Shown here one piece after another: positions 23,561 through 35,494 of a stretch of DNA of 64,000 nt. Origin of the DNA: Leucaena leucocephala (Eukaryota > Streptophyta > Magnoliopsida > Fabales > Fabaceae); assembly GCA_037074615.1 (NCBI GenBank), contig CM073563.1, positions 17,096,501-17,160,500 of the forward strand, written 5' to 3'. The notes beneath the pieces were generated by a model, which saw only the letters and a program-made list of their open reading frames with translations, was not told where the DNA came from and did no database searches. The position numbers and the translations under genes are program-made. Position 1 is the first letter of the stretch. Every line of letters begins with the position of its first letter.

Positions 23561-24874
23561 TCCACTTGTTCTGGACCCATAGTCTCCCATTCATTGAACA
23601 ACAAAACAAGTCAGCTTTACTTGCGTATATAGTTATGAATAGTACAACATGCCACCACTACTATAAGATGTTGTCTTTGTTAGATACGCTTAGTTTTGAT
23701 GATGACAAATATTGGAGAAATTTTTTGAATATATATATATATATCTTATTCTTTAACTAACTACTACATCTAATGTGAATATCTTATGTAGTTTGATCAA
23801 TCAAAGAAAAGAGCTATGATGTTGGATTATGAAGATTGATCAAGAGCAAGAAGAAGAATAAGAGATTCAAGAAAGAAGAACTTGCAAGAACAAATAGAAA
23901 TATCAAGATTTAAGTTCTGGAAGCTAAAGTGCCTCTACCCTACTTTGCTTTGGTCTTTTGCTTTGACATGTGTTGGGTTTATCTACAATTTCTCCCAAAC
24001 TATAGATCGAATTGTTGTAAAATTAGATTCATATGAAACTAAATTCAGAATATGTTACAAGGTCACAAAACTAGCATCCAAGAGTTTCATATGAAGGAGA
24101 TATATTATTAGCAACATGGTGCTTGGACTTCACACTTTCTATTTAACGCTTAGTCACTATGTTGATGATATCTTTTCGTATACAATGAATCTAGGAATGA
24201 AACTTGCTACATTGGAAAGTAAACTCAAAGAGATTTTTAAGGATATATAGGTTATTTGCTAAATTTAGAGTTTAATTAAGTAAATTATAACCATCTAAAG
24301 GTAAACATTGTACCAGATTATATAAAAACTCATGTCAAGTAAAAAGTGTGCTAAAAGTAAAAAAAACGTACCACTCTAATACCCTCTCAAGTCAAAGTTC
24401 CAAAAGTTCAATATTATCATCTAGGATAATTCTTATGAGCCTAAAATCAATCCAAAACTTCTACTAAATGTGTTAGACATATATAATTTAAAGTATATTA
24501 GAACATCTAATGATATAATATGTAGGAGATTAGACAAAGTTTGAAGCATAACAGATATACAACAGCAAAATCACTTGTTTTCAAACGGCTAGTCCCAAAC
24601 AGTCTTATTTTCAATGGGAAGAAAAAAGATAAATTATGAGAAAGAGAATATATTCATCGGTGACATGCCTAATATTATCTATAAATAGAAAATCATTCAA
24701 CATAGAAGAGAGAGTATGTACGAATATAATGCCAAAAATGCTAAATCCAATATATTCAAACTCTAACTCTCTGCTTGTCAATATGTATCATCATGTATTA
24801 AATTAAGAGAGAAATTACTATATTCTCTATAAAAATTGGTACTTTATAGTGGTTATTTTGTATGATTTGTAATG
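23561..24874. other. Unassigned DNA; possible LTR-derived fragment at 23,690-24,100
   Basis: Around 23,690 the phrase TTTTGATGATGACAAATATT, followed by ATCTTATGTAGTTTGATC near 23,781, is reminiscent of plant copia LTRs of the SIRE type, but this is from memory and weak. A 70-codon ORF (23,882-24,094) shows no recognisable domain. Nothing else is supported. Confidence 0.25.
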
Positions 24875-24884
24875 CACTAAAACA

Positions 24885-25095
24885 AAGAAACATTTTACCT
24901 CCATACTTCTCGTTTGTTTTCCAAAACAGAGGAGAGGGGAAAAGTAACTTTTCTCTTCTGTTTGAAAACATACGAGAGAAGCAAGGCTTTCTCATCTGTT
25001 TGAGAAAACTTTTTTAAAAACTTACAAATTTTATTGTCTATTTTCTAAAATAGACAAGAATGTCTAGGCCTTCCTCGTCTGTTTAGATTTTTAGA
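24885..25095. repeat. Cluster of palindromic motifs (left side)
   Basis: Contains GTTTGTTTTCCAAAACAG, GGGAAAAGTAACTTTTCTC, CTGTTTGAAAACA, CTGTTTGAGAAAAC and the perfect palindrome GTCTATTTTCTAAAATAGAC at about 25,036-25,055. The spacing is irregular. Related motifs recur at 29,778-29,860. Confidence 0.6.
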
Positions 25096-25379
25096 ACACA
25101 CTAGATCTCATGTTTCCCCTTCACTCTCTGTCTCACTCACTCTTGCGTGATGACATCTCCATCTCACGACCTTCTCGATCGAGCACTGTTGCAAACCATG
25201 GCCTTCTCTTCTCTTGTTTGTACACAAACACGTACACTCTCTCTTGACTTCTCTTATGCACACACACTCACAAAACTTGGACCTTTTCTCCTCTTCTATT
25301 GTTCAAACACCACAGCCTACCCATAGCTAGAAATTAAACTCCTCTTTTCTTTGAGCAACGTAGGATATAGAGGACGATG

Positions 25380-26290
25380 TGATTTGTGTTTAATTTGAGA
25401 CATTATTAGAGGTAAGTTCAAATTCTTATCTTTCACCTTCATGAAGTTGAAATGTTCAAATGTTCAATTACAATGTTGCCTCACAATGGTTAGCTTCCAT
25501 GTTCTCAAATCCTTTCCCCTTATCATCTATCTAGTATAATACATATTAGAGAATAGCACATCTTTAATGAAATCATAGTCATTCCTTGGATGATAATAGC
25601 TACAGGGTGTGTGAGATTTATGTGTAACTCACTAAATCTCATATAATGTGTTTATCTATCTCTAAATTGAAAACATTGACTGCATGACCCTATTAATTAT
25701 GGAGAGACATTGAATGGATCTTAATTGAGCAAAGACGGTGGTTGGCCTTTAGTGTTTAGAGGGATTTTAGATTAACTAACTTTCATCATTTATATTCCTT
25801 TGTCGTTATATTACATCCTATTGAATTCCTTTTACAAATCTGAATGTTCAAAATTGTTTGACATAGTGGCTTGACTAATTCAAACTATACAGAGCTGGGT
25901 CAATTGAATGAGAAATACAAAGGGAAAGGTTTGGTTTTGTTATGCTATCTTCTGTACCTGTTTCCTCTTCATGTTTTTTATTATTGCCATTGTTTTTGTT
26001 ATTATTTTTAGTAGCATAGCCCTTTAATACTTGGTTCATATATGCCAAGTACCAGCTTTAGATTCCCATTTCGGTCAAGCTACTTGTTATGCTCTAAATA
26101 CATACTTTTCTTTATGCAGGTTTTGAAATTCTGGCTTTCCCTTCCATATATAGTTGTAGGGAGATATAGGAAGCATCTTTTCCTTATAGATAATGATGAT
26201 GATGGAAAGCCTACTCTTCTCCTACGTATGGTTGGTGATTTTGATGACTTAAAGTTCTTGTTAGTATCAATTTATCAATTTAATTAGTTC
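25380..26290 (+). pseudogene. Exon-like fragments of an unidentified gene
   Basis: A CT-rich leader-like stretch (25,100-25,330) precedes a possible splice donor (GAGGTAAGTTC near 25,409). At about 26,119 a good acceptor (TTTATGCAG) opens an exon reading VLKFWLSLPYIVVG, then HLFLIDNDDDGKPTLLLRMV, to about 26,260. The predicted segment is hydrophobic then acidic. I do not recognise it. Its position inside a possible DNA transposon suggests a captured fragment, but a degraded element gene is equally possible. Confidence 0.3.
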
Positions 26291-26559
26291 ATTAGATGCT
26301 TATATATTCCATTTACATTATTGCTCATTCAACTATTAATGATGGTGTAGATCAGCTTTATGTGGTTTTAAGCATTGTGTGGCACATGCAAATGCAAATT
26401 ATGATCTTATCCTCTTTTTAATATATATTTTGAGATTTGATTATTTTTTTGGGTACAAGAGAGGGCTCATATACCGATAATAAATACTAATCTACTAGAG
26501 AATTAAATCCCAAACACTCTTTGACAACCAGTACCCTCAAATAAAAAGGGAATGAATGT

Positions 26560-27000
26560 AACATTGTCGTCTTTGTTAGCCCATCCTTTACCATAGCATC
26601 TGCAAGTTGATTCTAATATCTAGATATATATTGAATTTTCAGTTCCTATGTTAGCGTCATGAGATTCTGTATCTATGATACTAATAAACTATATTTATCA
26701 ACTCTCGAATTCATCAACATATCCATATAATTCTTAGCATCAGCTTCAACTATAACATTCTTGAATCCTAGATCCTAGGTTATCTTTAAACCTTTATAAA
26801 TTACCCACTGTTCAACTTCAATTATAGTATAGGATCCTAACACACTTGTAAATCCAACCATTCAACTTCCCATATAATCTCTAATAACTCCACCACAACC
26901 ATACCTACTATGTTTTGCAATAAGAGCTCCATCAACATTAATTTTAATCCAATCTGATGGTGGGGGTTTCTAATAGGATAAAATTAAAGTAGTTGAATCA
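26560..27000 (-). pseudogene. LINE RNase H domain, decayed
   Basis: The minus strand gives IKINVDGALIAKHSRYGCGG, then VIRDYMGSW, and later a Glu followed by LGFKNVIVEADAKNY. These are the V-D-G-A, G-G-V-I-R-D and E-x-D elements of the plant RVT_3 RNase H fold. Stops interrupt it. Confidence 0.65.
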
Positions 27001-27244
27001 TTAGTTATATACTCATCTTGAACCTGTACATAAATTTTCCATGCTTGCATTATAACCTAGTAAAGATTTGAAAAGTCATTATCAAATATAGCTTAATTCC
27101 TCCACTTCCATAATCTCCAAATTTACACCCTTAAAATCAGTGTCTAATTACTAATATCAGTATTCCCAAATTCCTTTTTGAGATTCATAGCAAACCAATC
27201 ACATAATGGAGATCTAAAAAAGGATGAATAATACCTAGGATGAA

Positions 27245-27800
27245 TTAATCTAAGCAAAGTTGTTTAGCATAAGAGCAATCCTTGAGTATATGTAATATGT
27301 CCTCCACATCCTCATTACAGTACTGGCATATTGCATTGGTAGATGACCAACTGTTTCTCCAAGCATTGGTGGCTAAGCGATTATTAAAAGCTATCCATAT
27401 GAATACTTGAATATGCTCAGTCCCTCTCAACCTCCAAATTCTTTTGTAAACAGAGCTATATCTTTATGCAAAATTCTTTTCTATTAGAAAATAAAAACTT
27501 TTAATAGTAGAAGTTCCCTCATTGGTAGTATTCTAAACCATCAAATCATTACCCACCTCTGACATAGCAGGTACCATACTAATCAATCTTTGAAATATAT
27601 TACTTGTGATTATAGTGGTAAGTTTCTAGAAATCCCAAGTCCCAAAAGTAATCCAATATGCCACTTTACTATTTTCTTCCTTGTAAGTGGCTGTAGGCAT
27701 AAATCCTTTAAACTCTTATCAGGAAACAACCACTTATTAGTAAAAAAATTGACTAGTTGACCATCTCTAACATAACATCTTGTCCCCAATTCAACCACAT
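27245..27800 (-). pseudogene. LINE zinc-binding reverse transcriptase (zf-RVT) region
   Basis: 27,798-27,610 reads CYVRDGQLVNFFTNKWLF, equivalent to the family W-x-x-G-x-G-x-x-I-x-F-W-x-D-x-W stretch. 27,430-27,245 reads VFIWIAFNNRLATNAWR, then CQYCNEDVEDILHILKDCSY, with the C-x-x-C and H-x-x-x-x-C zinc ligands in place. It lies downstream of the RT as in plant LINEs. Confidence 0.7.
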
Positions 27801-28319
27801 CTTGCTGTTGTGAGATAAATTTTCAAAGTACAGAATCTCCTTTCCTTGCCTCTATTAAATTGTATTCATTCATTAACATTTATTTATGTAATAACACATC
27901 TACCCATAACTAGTTTCCAAGCTAATTTGGAGCCATAAGCTCTATTAAAAGAAGATAATTTCTTGAACTCTAGTCTACCATACAATTTAGGCATAATAAT
28001 TTCATCACATCCAATAGGGTAGAATCCATGTGAACTTTGACTATGTCCCTATATAAAATTCTTTTTGCAATCTTTCCACTTCATGACAAACCAATGCATG
28101 AATTTTAGCAACTTGCATAGGATACATTGTATATAACTTAGAATTGATTTTGTTAAGGTAATCCATCCAGCCATAAAGAGAGAACTTTCTTTCTAAGCCA
28201 CAAGTTTATTTTTTACTTTATCAATGATATATTGAAATGTTTCTCTGGGTTTCCTCCCTCTGATAATTGAAAAACTCAAATATTTCCCTATCTTAACAGA
28301 AATAACCATTTCCATTCTT

Positions 28320-29400
28320 TCACTAATCTTTTTTTCTTATGTTGACATTTACCTTTGGAGAAAAGAAGATTGATGATTTACTTTTATTGACTTTCGCCCC
28401 TAATGCTTTACAAAATTTATGAAGATAATCCATCATACTATTTGATTGCTTCTCAGTTGCCACTCTAAATAGAAGAAGGTCATCTTCAAACATTATATGA
28501 GAGATGGACAATCTATCACCAGTCACCTTAATTGGTCTCCACTGATTAGAATTAATCGCATCAATAATATTATGGTATAACCTGTCTATACACAACATAA
28601 ACAAAAGAGGTGAAATAGGTTCTCTTTGTCAGAGATCCCTTTTAGGAGAGAAAAATATAGTATGAGATCTATTCTATAACAAATCATATGAGATAGATGA
28701 AATACAACTCATGATAAGATTTATAAGAATATTATTCAAACCCACATCAATAAGAACATGTTTAATAAAGTCCCATTGAATGCGATCATATGCCTTTTCT
28801 AAATCAATATTGAAAGCCATCAATCTAGTTTTTCCTCTAGCTTTCTTCATTATATGCATCACTTCCTGCCTCACTATAATATTATACTGAATATATTTAC
28901 CTTTTATAAAACTAGATTGATAAGTTAAAACCATTTCATCCAAAATATTCCTCAATCTATTAACAATTATCTTAGTAATGCCTTTATAATGCACCCTACA
29001 TAAAATAATAGGTCTAAAATGCCTAATCATTTAAGGATTCTCTCTTTTTGGTATAAGAGAAATCAAAGTCTTATTAGTATAAGCTTCCACAAACCCTTTT
29101 TGAAAAACAGTTTTAACAAATTTACATAAAGAAGTACCTACCGAATTCCAATTTTCCTGATAGAATATTGGGGAGAAACTATTAATACTAGGAACCTTAT
29201 ATTGGCCAATTGAAAAAATAGCCTCCTTTATTTCTTTATCAGTTGGTACATTGGACATATTAGGAAAACTAGAATTAATCCCAGCAAGAAAATTTGTCTT
29301 AGTTTATAACTTGCATTGATTATGATTAGACCAATCATATAAATTCTTAAAATAATTGCAAACCATATCAATCAATTCAGATTAACTTTCTATCAAATTT
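28320..29400 (-). pseudogene. LINE reverse transcriptase, decayed
   Basis: Pieces in order: KEIKEAIFSIGQYKVPSINS (usual family reading has G-x-x-K-A-P-G-x-D-G), ISLIPK, the region beginning RHFRPIILC, ILDEMVLTYQSSFIKGK, MAFNIDLEKAYDRIQWDF, SPLLFMLCIDRL, ISHIMFEDDLLLF and LHKFCKALGAKVNKSKSS. These are the RT motifs of plant L1 elements. The catalytic F/YADD box reads FEDD, so the Ala is changed while both Asp are kept. The frame is broken by a TAA at 29,031-29,033 and at least two further stops near 28,670 and 28,610. It would have copied LINE RNA at the target site. Confidence 0.8.
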
Positions 29401-29777
29401 CCACTATTAAGGGTTAAAACTCTATTCCTCCTTCTCATTTCTATTTTTATATGGTAATTTTTGGGTATTTTAGTCCCCCTGAGTAATCCAGTTGATTGAT
29501 TGTTAGCTAGACTATCTAGTGAAAGAACATTTAGATAGAGCGAGAGAAAAAAAATAGAAAAACAAGTGTGTATGTGTGTATTACATGTCTAAGAAAATAA
29601 GGCCCATATAAATAAATCTCTTTAAGATAATTGTTACCACTTGAGTTGAAGTTCAATTTGGTGCATACTAGGGCTACAAGAAGGTATACCGTATACCTGG
29701 AATTGTGATCTAGGAGATAATGTATTGCGTTTAGGATTGCATGATTTGTAGGTGAGGGCAGTGATTTAGGGAAAAGG

Positions 29778-29860
29778 CCACTTTTCACCTCTGTTTTCTT
29801 GAAACAGATGTGAAAAGTAAACCACTTTTCATAGACAGGAAAAGTGGCCTACTTTTCATG
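29778..29860. repeat. Two adjacent hairpins (right side of candidate element)
   Basis: ACTTTTCACCTCTGTTT pairs imperfectly with AAACAGATGTGAAAAGT around TCTTG, and CCACTTTTC pairs with GAAAAGTGG around ATAGACAG. They are related to the palindromes at 24,885-25,095. Confidence 0.6.
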
Positions 29861-29933
29861 TCCCACATTTTTATGTCCCCAAAAAAAGACATAAATGAGC
29901 CACCAAAACAAAGATAAAAAGTGTCTGGTAGTG

Positions 29934-31160
29934 GTGGTTTTAACTGTAACAAACTCTATTAGTAGCGGTTTGACAATCTGCTACAAATTCAACTGAAACA
30001 TACAATTTAATAGCAATTCTTAGAATAGCTACGCACATGGTCAAAATTGTTCAATCCTTTGTATTAGTTGAATAGACCACTACCAATGACAAAATGAGAA
30101 ATGAGAGAAAATGACTATGATGACCTTAATAGAAGTTAGAGAACTACTACAAAATAATTTTTGACTTTGCAGCAGTTACTTGATTTAATAGGTTTCCTTG
30201 AATACAAAATAATATTTAATAGAATTATAATTATGGGATATGAAATTTAATTTATAAGGGATAAAAAAATATGAAAATCATAGATGAGGAAGAGATAGGA
30301 GAAAAAAGTGTGGAAAATGTTAAGGAGCTCCATGCACATGAGAAGGAATACCTGAATGGAAAAACCATATTAGTAAAATGTAAATAAAAGTGAATAAGAT
30401 AAATTGAGATGAAAAATAAAAAACAAACTCACAATAGTAAACATGAAGAAAGTGGAGATTATCAAGGACTGGAGAAGTGGAGAAGAGGAGAGGGAAAAGA
30501 GTAGGATGAAATGACGGTATTTATAGAGATTGTGTAGTACTTTGTAGCGTTCTGTTTGGTCTTCATTACAGTTTTACTTTTGTAGTGTTTTTTCTCCATT
30601 TGTAGTGGGTTGTTATTTATTTGTAACGGTTTTAAGGGATAGTTACAAAAAAGTTATAATTTTTTTTTTCAAATAATACATTTGGTGTCTATTCTTGAAA
30701 CAATTTCATATGATAAAAAATCATGAAAATTTTATTCATCATCACCTTGCCTAAAAGGTGATATTAAGAAATATTGTTAGCAATAATTATATATAAATTA
30801 AATAATGAAAATATAGTTGCTAAATAAATTAATGAAAAAGATTATAAAATTAAGTTTGATCAAAAAGACACACTTGACAATGACTAAATTATAGTATCTT
30901 TCGAAGAAGTTTTCAAAATTTGTGATGTCATAAAGATCTCTGGCTTGAGTTAGAAGACATATTTCAATCATTACATTTGGTAAAATTAGATTCACCCATA
31001 TAAATAAATTAGTGTGCCTTAGAGATAAGAATATATGGCTCATGATCTTCAGATTCACCCATATAAATAAATTTGGTAAAATTAATAAAGGTGATATCCA
31101 ATTTGTCAGTAGTGAGTGACAAACACATTTTGTTACATGTTATATCTTGTGTTATTTTGT
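29934..31160. other. AT-rich DNA, possible small DNA-transposon remnant
   Basis: Phrases TGTAACAAACTC, TAGTAGCGGTTTG and CTGCTACAAAT at 29,945-29,985 echo TTTGTAGTG, TTGTAACGGTTTT and TAGTTACAAAAA at 30,570-30,655. This suggests subterminal repeats of a short, degraded element. No gene is seen. Confidence 0.3.
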
Positions 31161-32545
31161 ATGACTTTAAAGTCTAATTCATGGTATTAATCAACACTTT
31201 AGGCTTAATTGAGTGTTAAGGGCATTGCCAGAATTTTATGCTTAAATATGGCATTTTGTGCAAACTTTATGAATTTCTTAAGGATAAACCCTAGTCAATG
31301 ATTCAATGAGTTTAGTTAAGGATATTACCCCTTGAATTGGTTTGTATTGTAGGTCAAAGGAGCAAAATTGGGAAATAAACTCTACATATTTCCCTGCAGC
31401 AAAGCCATCGTTAAGACGGAAGCTATAGTTAAATGAAATGCTATGTTTATGGTGAAATATCGTATCGCTATAGCAAAGCGAGCACTTTATTGCTGTGAAG
31501 ATAAAATTTTTAGAAATGGTATTTGAAGCTTAAGAAGGCACAAAAATAAGATCTAACTCATCTTTCCAATTGTTGTTCTTCCTTCCAAACCTTTTACTCT
31601 TGTCTCTTTCACCCAAATCCGTCCTAGATCTCCATTTTCTTCCACTTTTCACCTATTGAATCATGTCCAAACCTCAAATCTTGAAGTTTCCTTCCTTGTT
31701 GATGTCTAAGAGTGAGTAGATAGTCGATTCCTTCTCCAAAATTGATGATAGCAGAGCTTGGCACTACTATGGGGGAGTTTATACCAATTGGTTCCTTTCT
31801 TCTTCATCTTTTTAGCTAATTCTAGGTTAGAGTAGTTAATGGATTTTGAGTGTCTTGTACTTGTTGACATTGATATTGCTAAGGATTCAATCTTGTGATT
31901 TCTTGGATCTAAGATTTGTAATTGACATTTATTCTTATTAATTTCAATTCCTCTTCAATTGTCTAGGTATAGCTCGTGAATTAGATTTGTTATGAATATT
32001 TAGTGGCATTCAAAGGGTATCTTTGGTGTGTAGGATCAAGTAGTGTTGTTTCCTAATAGCTAATCATACTTAATCAACCTAATTGGACTTAATTCATTTA
32101 TAAGGGCATTTGGTGTGAGTTATTTCATTTACACCTAGGCTAAGGGTTTCTTAGTGGTCATAATTGTTAACTAGCTCCCAAAACATCTTTAGAAGCAATG
32201 AAGCCAAAGTCATTGTAGATGAGGAATGTCCATCTCATTGTGCATTTGTGTTACATTCTTTCATTGTCTTCATTTAACCATATTCCATTGTTATAATAAA
32301 TAAAATTCATAAATAAGTCATTACATTTGTTAGTTGATTACTACAAACCCCTTTCCTTAATTAATTTGCATATGACTTACTTATTAATCATTTTAGTAAT
32401 CATCTCCCAAAAGACACCAACACCTAGGTTAGTTACATCACTATAGTGCATTTAATTTAGTTTTAGTTATTTGATTTAGCCCCTATGACAAAGGCTTATA
32501 AGTGAGTCCTAGTGAAGCTTTAGTATATATTTACTCAAGAACACT
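31161..32545 (+). repeat. LTR-like segment, possibly Athila/Tat type
   Basis: Non-coding, with phrases I associate with plant Athila/Tat LTRs (TAATTGAGTGTTAAGGGCAT near 31,207; 'cctatgacaaaggcttataagtgagtcc' near 32,482). It abuts CACTA transposase sequence at about 32,545. I could not fix its ends or find a target duplication. Confidence 0.35.
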
Positions 32546-34330
32546 TAAATAAAGTTACAGTGGAAAGCCCCTTGGTAATTAAATTTGACAATACTAGCTT
32601 TCCACAATAAGAGATGCCTCCAAACTACATGACGCCGTCATTGCTACTAGCATAACTCCTCATTCCTAACATGCTGAAAACTCCAGAGTTTTATGTGAGT
32701 AAACCCTAATCATTGCAACCATACATACTTGAAATTGTTGACATACATATTAAACCTTCTTGCATTGCCAAGCGGACCGAGTGCAAGACTTTTAAGTTTA
32801 GTCGTATGAGGGCTTTCGTCATTATGCATTTGACATGTAACCTAATTAAGGAATTCTCTATGGAATATTTTATCAACCTCAACAGAACTTTGTGTACGTA
32901 CTTGTAGGTGCCGCTTGACATAACTTTTATACTCCTTGTAATTGACTAAAATCTATTAGAAGAGCTAGTTGTGAAGAACTTTAAAATATAAATGTGTGTA
33001 TAATACTTACTAACTGAAGGATTCAACTTGACTGCAATTTATTAAAATATGTCTGAGTGCTTAGAACTTCTCAATAGGAGTAAGTTTGAAGTACTCATAT
33101 CTTTCAATTGGTTTCCCAACAGAAAGAAATAAATTACTTGATGTGAAAAGACCAACAGGACAATCATTAATGTGAGGTAAGCAGTTAAAAGATGTCTTGA
33201 TGTCATCAAAATACTTTAAATAGAAAGTTAGGACCTTATCTTCAAAATAACTTTATGCTATTAAACCTTATGGCCATGCTTTATTCCTAACAAAAGATTT
33301 AATTTTTTCTAAATACCTATAGGTTTAATGTCAAAATGTGCACTTTAATTCTATAAATAATTGGTGTCATTGAAATTAAAATGTGGAAAATGAAATGACC
33401 AAATATCCCACACTTCTCAATAAGATACATCCATTGATATTAAACTGAGCTAGCAAGCTTTGCTTATCAAACAAGATGAATAGTCAAATGAACTATGAGA
33501 GTAAAAAAGGACAAAGGAAATATCATTTCTAGATGACAAAATGTAAGGATGATTTTATTTTGCAGTTGATCCAGTTCCTCAAGTATCAAGACGATCGCAC
33601 ATAACTTGAAAATGAATACAACTCCATCAAAACTATAGAGACATAAGGAGGAAGTGTGTTTCTTAGTGCCAACAATAGTAACTATTGCATAAAAACATGG
33701 AAAACATGACACTTCAACCCATTAACCTTTCGAGCCCCATAGATCGATATATCTTGAGATATTGCTAGAATATCCATCAGGAACTTTTATTTTTCTTCAA
33801 CATTAAAAGGAAGATATATCCTTGTTTTATTTTGTCAATGTCAATTTAGCTTATTGAAACCTATCATTATCTTCTGTCCAAGCATCTTGACAAATTCCAA
33901 AGGCCCATAAATCTTTCCTTACTAAGAGATGGTCTTTAGACTTTCCAATTTTTTGATCTATATGTATAACAAATTATCACATACATTCTTTTCAATGTGC
34001 ATGAAATCCAAACTATGGCGTAGCAAAGTCAATTTTTAATGAAGAAGAGTGAAGAAGATATTTCTCTTCTACTATTACATAGGCTGACCATCAGATGTCT
34101 CAGCAGACCGTCATCTAGCTCATTCAACATTAACATTCTTGCTAAACTAGACAAAAGCATCTTCTAAATGTCAAAAGATATCCACACCAAATAAAGTAGT
34201 AGGAGGATTTATGTTTTCTTTTTTTCCATTGAAGCGATTTTATTGCAATCTATACTTCATGCCCACAATTCAAGAGACTAAGGAGGAAGAACAACCATAA
34301 CCTATAGAACCCAACAATGATGATAACAAT
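32546..34330 (-). pseudogene. Second CACTA (En/Spm) TNP2-type transposase pseudogene
   Basis: The minus strand reads in order: PPTTLFGVDIF, LLRHSLDFMHIEKNVCDNLL (near 34,020), VPDGYSSNISRYIDLWGS, GLKCHVFHVFMQ, EELDQLQNKIILTFCHLEM followed by IFPLSFFTLIVHLTIHLV (33,600-33,470), YFDDIKTSFNCLPH, ERYEYFKLTPIEKF, LKSLALGPLGNARRFNMYV (near 32,780), and SYCGKLVLSNL with VTLFKCSW at the end. This is Transposase_21 C-terminus, DUF4218 and the start of DUF4216. Several frameshifts and stops make it non-functional. It is better preserved than, and clearly distinct from, the pseudogene at 13,361-21,130. The N-terminal half is missing upstream of 34,330. Confidence 0.8.
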
Positions 34331-35494
34331 GCAAGAGAAGGTATTACAACTAAGAACAGATAAACCATTTCCTTAGAAGATAGCACAAAGGAGAAAAGTC
34401 TTCAAAGTCGATTCCCAGTGAAAGTGCTACCATATTGAAAGTTAGGAAACTTAGACTTGAAAGGGGAGTATTGATGTTCCTTCTCCTAAATCCATTACTT
34501 CTCAATTATTGAATAGTATTAAAAATTTGTCTTATGATGATTGTTGTGATGGTATTGTTCCATGTGATGCAATTAACACATCTTTGTTTTCTAACTCTTC
34601 TCTTGGCATTAATTCTTGTCTTACATCCTTGATTGGTGATGATCATGTTAGTGTTATTATATGCATTGAGTCTCTTGAGAATACTAGCTTAAAAACTAAG
34701 TATAGAGGTATGGTGAATGATTTATCTCTTTTCCTTTAAAAATCGATTAAAACCCGTGAATCTTTTAACCAAGTTCTATCTTATGATCTTCCCTCAGACA
34801 TACCCAGTTTTGAAAATGATCACATATTTGTTAATTCTTTTGGTGGTAGTCCATTTTCTTCATGAGAGTCACATTGATTTCATTGGTTGCTCTAGATATT
34901 TAGGAAGTTCCATGGCTCACTTATTTGAACTTCATTTGAAAACCTCTAGTGCATCTATTGAGTTTATCGCATGTGCTCATAGACCTTTTAAACAAATTCT
35001 ATCATGTGACTTACCACCGGATATAAAAATTACTCTCACTTCAAATTCCTTATTTTCTTTAGAGAGGTCTCACACAAGATCAACCCTCATTTAACACTTT
35101 GGAGCCTCTCCCGATTGATCTGAAACCACCCCTAAGTAGAACAATGAAAGAGAAGCCATAAAACTAAGGAGCTTCATGTTTCTCATATGGGTTAAAAACT
35201 TCTCCTTCAAGAGCTTAAAGAGATTTAAGGTTTTAGGTTTTTTTTGCTTCATTATCTCTTATCCTTTTTGAATTGCTTGTAAAATATTTTGAGTAATATT
35301 TGTGATATAAGTGTGGGAAGAACCAAATCTAGTAGTAAAATGTAGAATTATTTTGTTTTCTCCTCTTGATTACATTGTTTTCCTATTTTGAGCTTCTAAT
35401 GATTGGTTGTTGTCACTAATCTCCACACACACTCTTTTATATTCTTTAGCCTTCCTACCTAGCTCTCATCTTCTGTCTTTTTATAAGGCAACAT
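34331..35494 (+). pseudogene. Unidentified decayed coding region with an internal repeat
   Basis: One frame runs from about 34,470 to 34,865 with a single TAA (34,737-34,739), Ser/Asn/Asp-rich (KNLSYDDCCDGIVPCDA). A second frame takes over at about 34,850-35,094 (YLGSSMAHLFELHLKTSS). Both contain the same phrase: NQVLSYDLPSDI (34,767) and KQILSCDLPPDI (34,990), so the protein had diverged internal repeats. I do not recognise the family; a retrotransposon gag or polyprotein segment is one possibility. The DNA from 35,100 to 35,494 holds no ORF. Confidence 0.35.

Larger units (their letters stand above)
26443..29450 (-). mobile_element. 5'-truncated L1-type LINE (non-LTR retrotransposon)
   Basis: Read on the minus strand the order is reverse transcriptase (29,260-28,320), RT-associated zinc-binding domain (27,430-27,245) and RNase H (about 27,000-26,600), ending in a short A-tract (AAAAAAA at about 26,443-26,449). 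The endonuclease domain is absent, as expected for 5' truncation during target-primed reverse transcription. Many stops and shifts mean it is inactive. No target-site duplication was found. Confidence 0.8.
24875..29933. mobile_element. Candidate CACTA-like DNA element carrying a LINE and exon-like DNA
   Basis: The left edge begins CACTA (24,875-24,879) and the right edge ends TAGTG (29,929-29,933). Behind both edges lie palindromic motifs of one type: left GTCTATTTTCTAAAATAGAC and CTGTTTGAAAACA, right CTGTTTTCTTGAAACAG and ACTTTTCATAGACAGG. Shared subterminal repeats at both ends are typical of CACTA elements. The adjacent triplets are ATG and GTG, so the 3-bp target duplication is not exact, and terminal similarity beyond CACTA is poor. 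Treat as a hypothesis. Confidence 0.35.
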
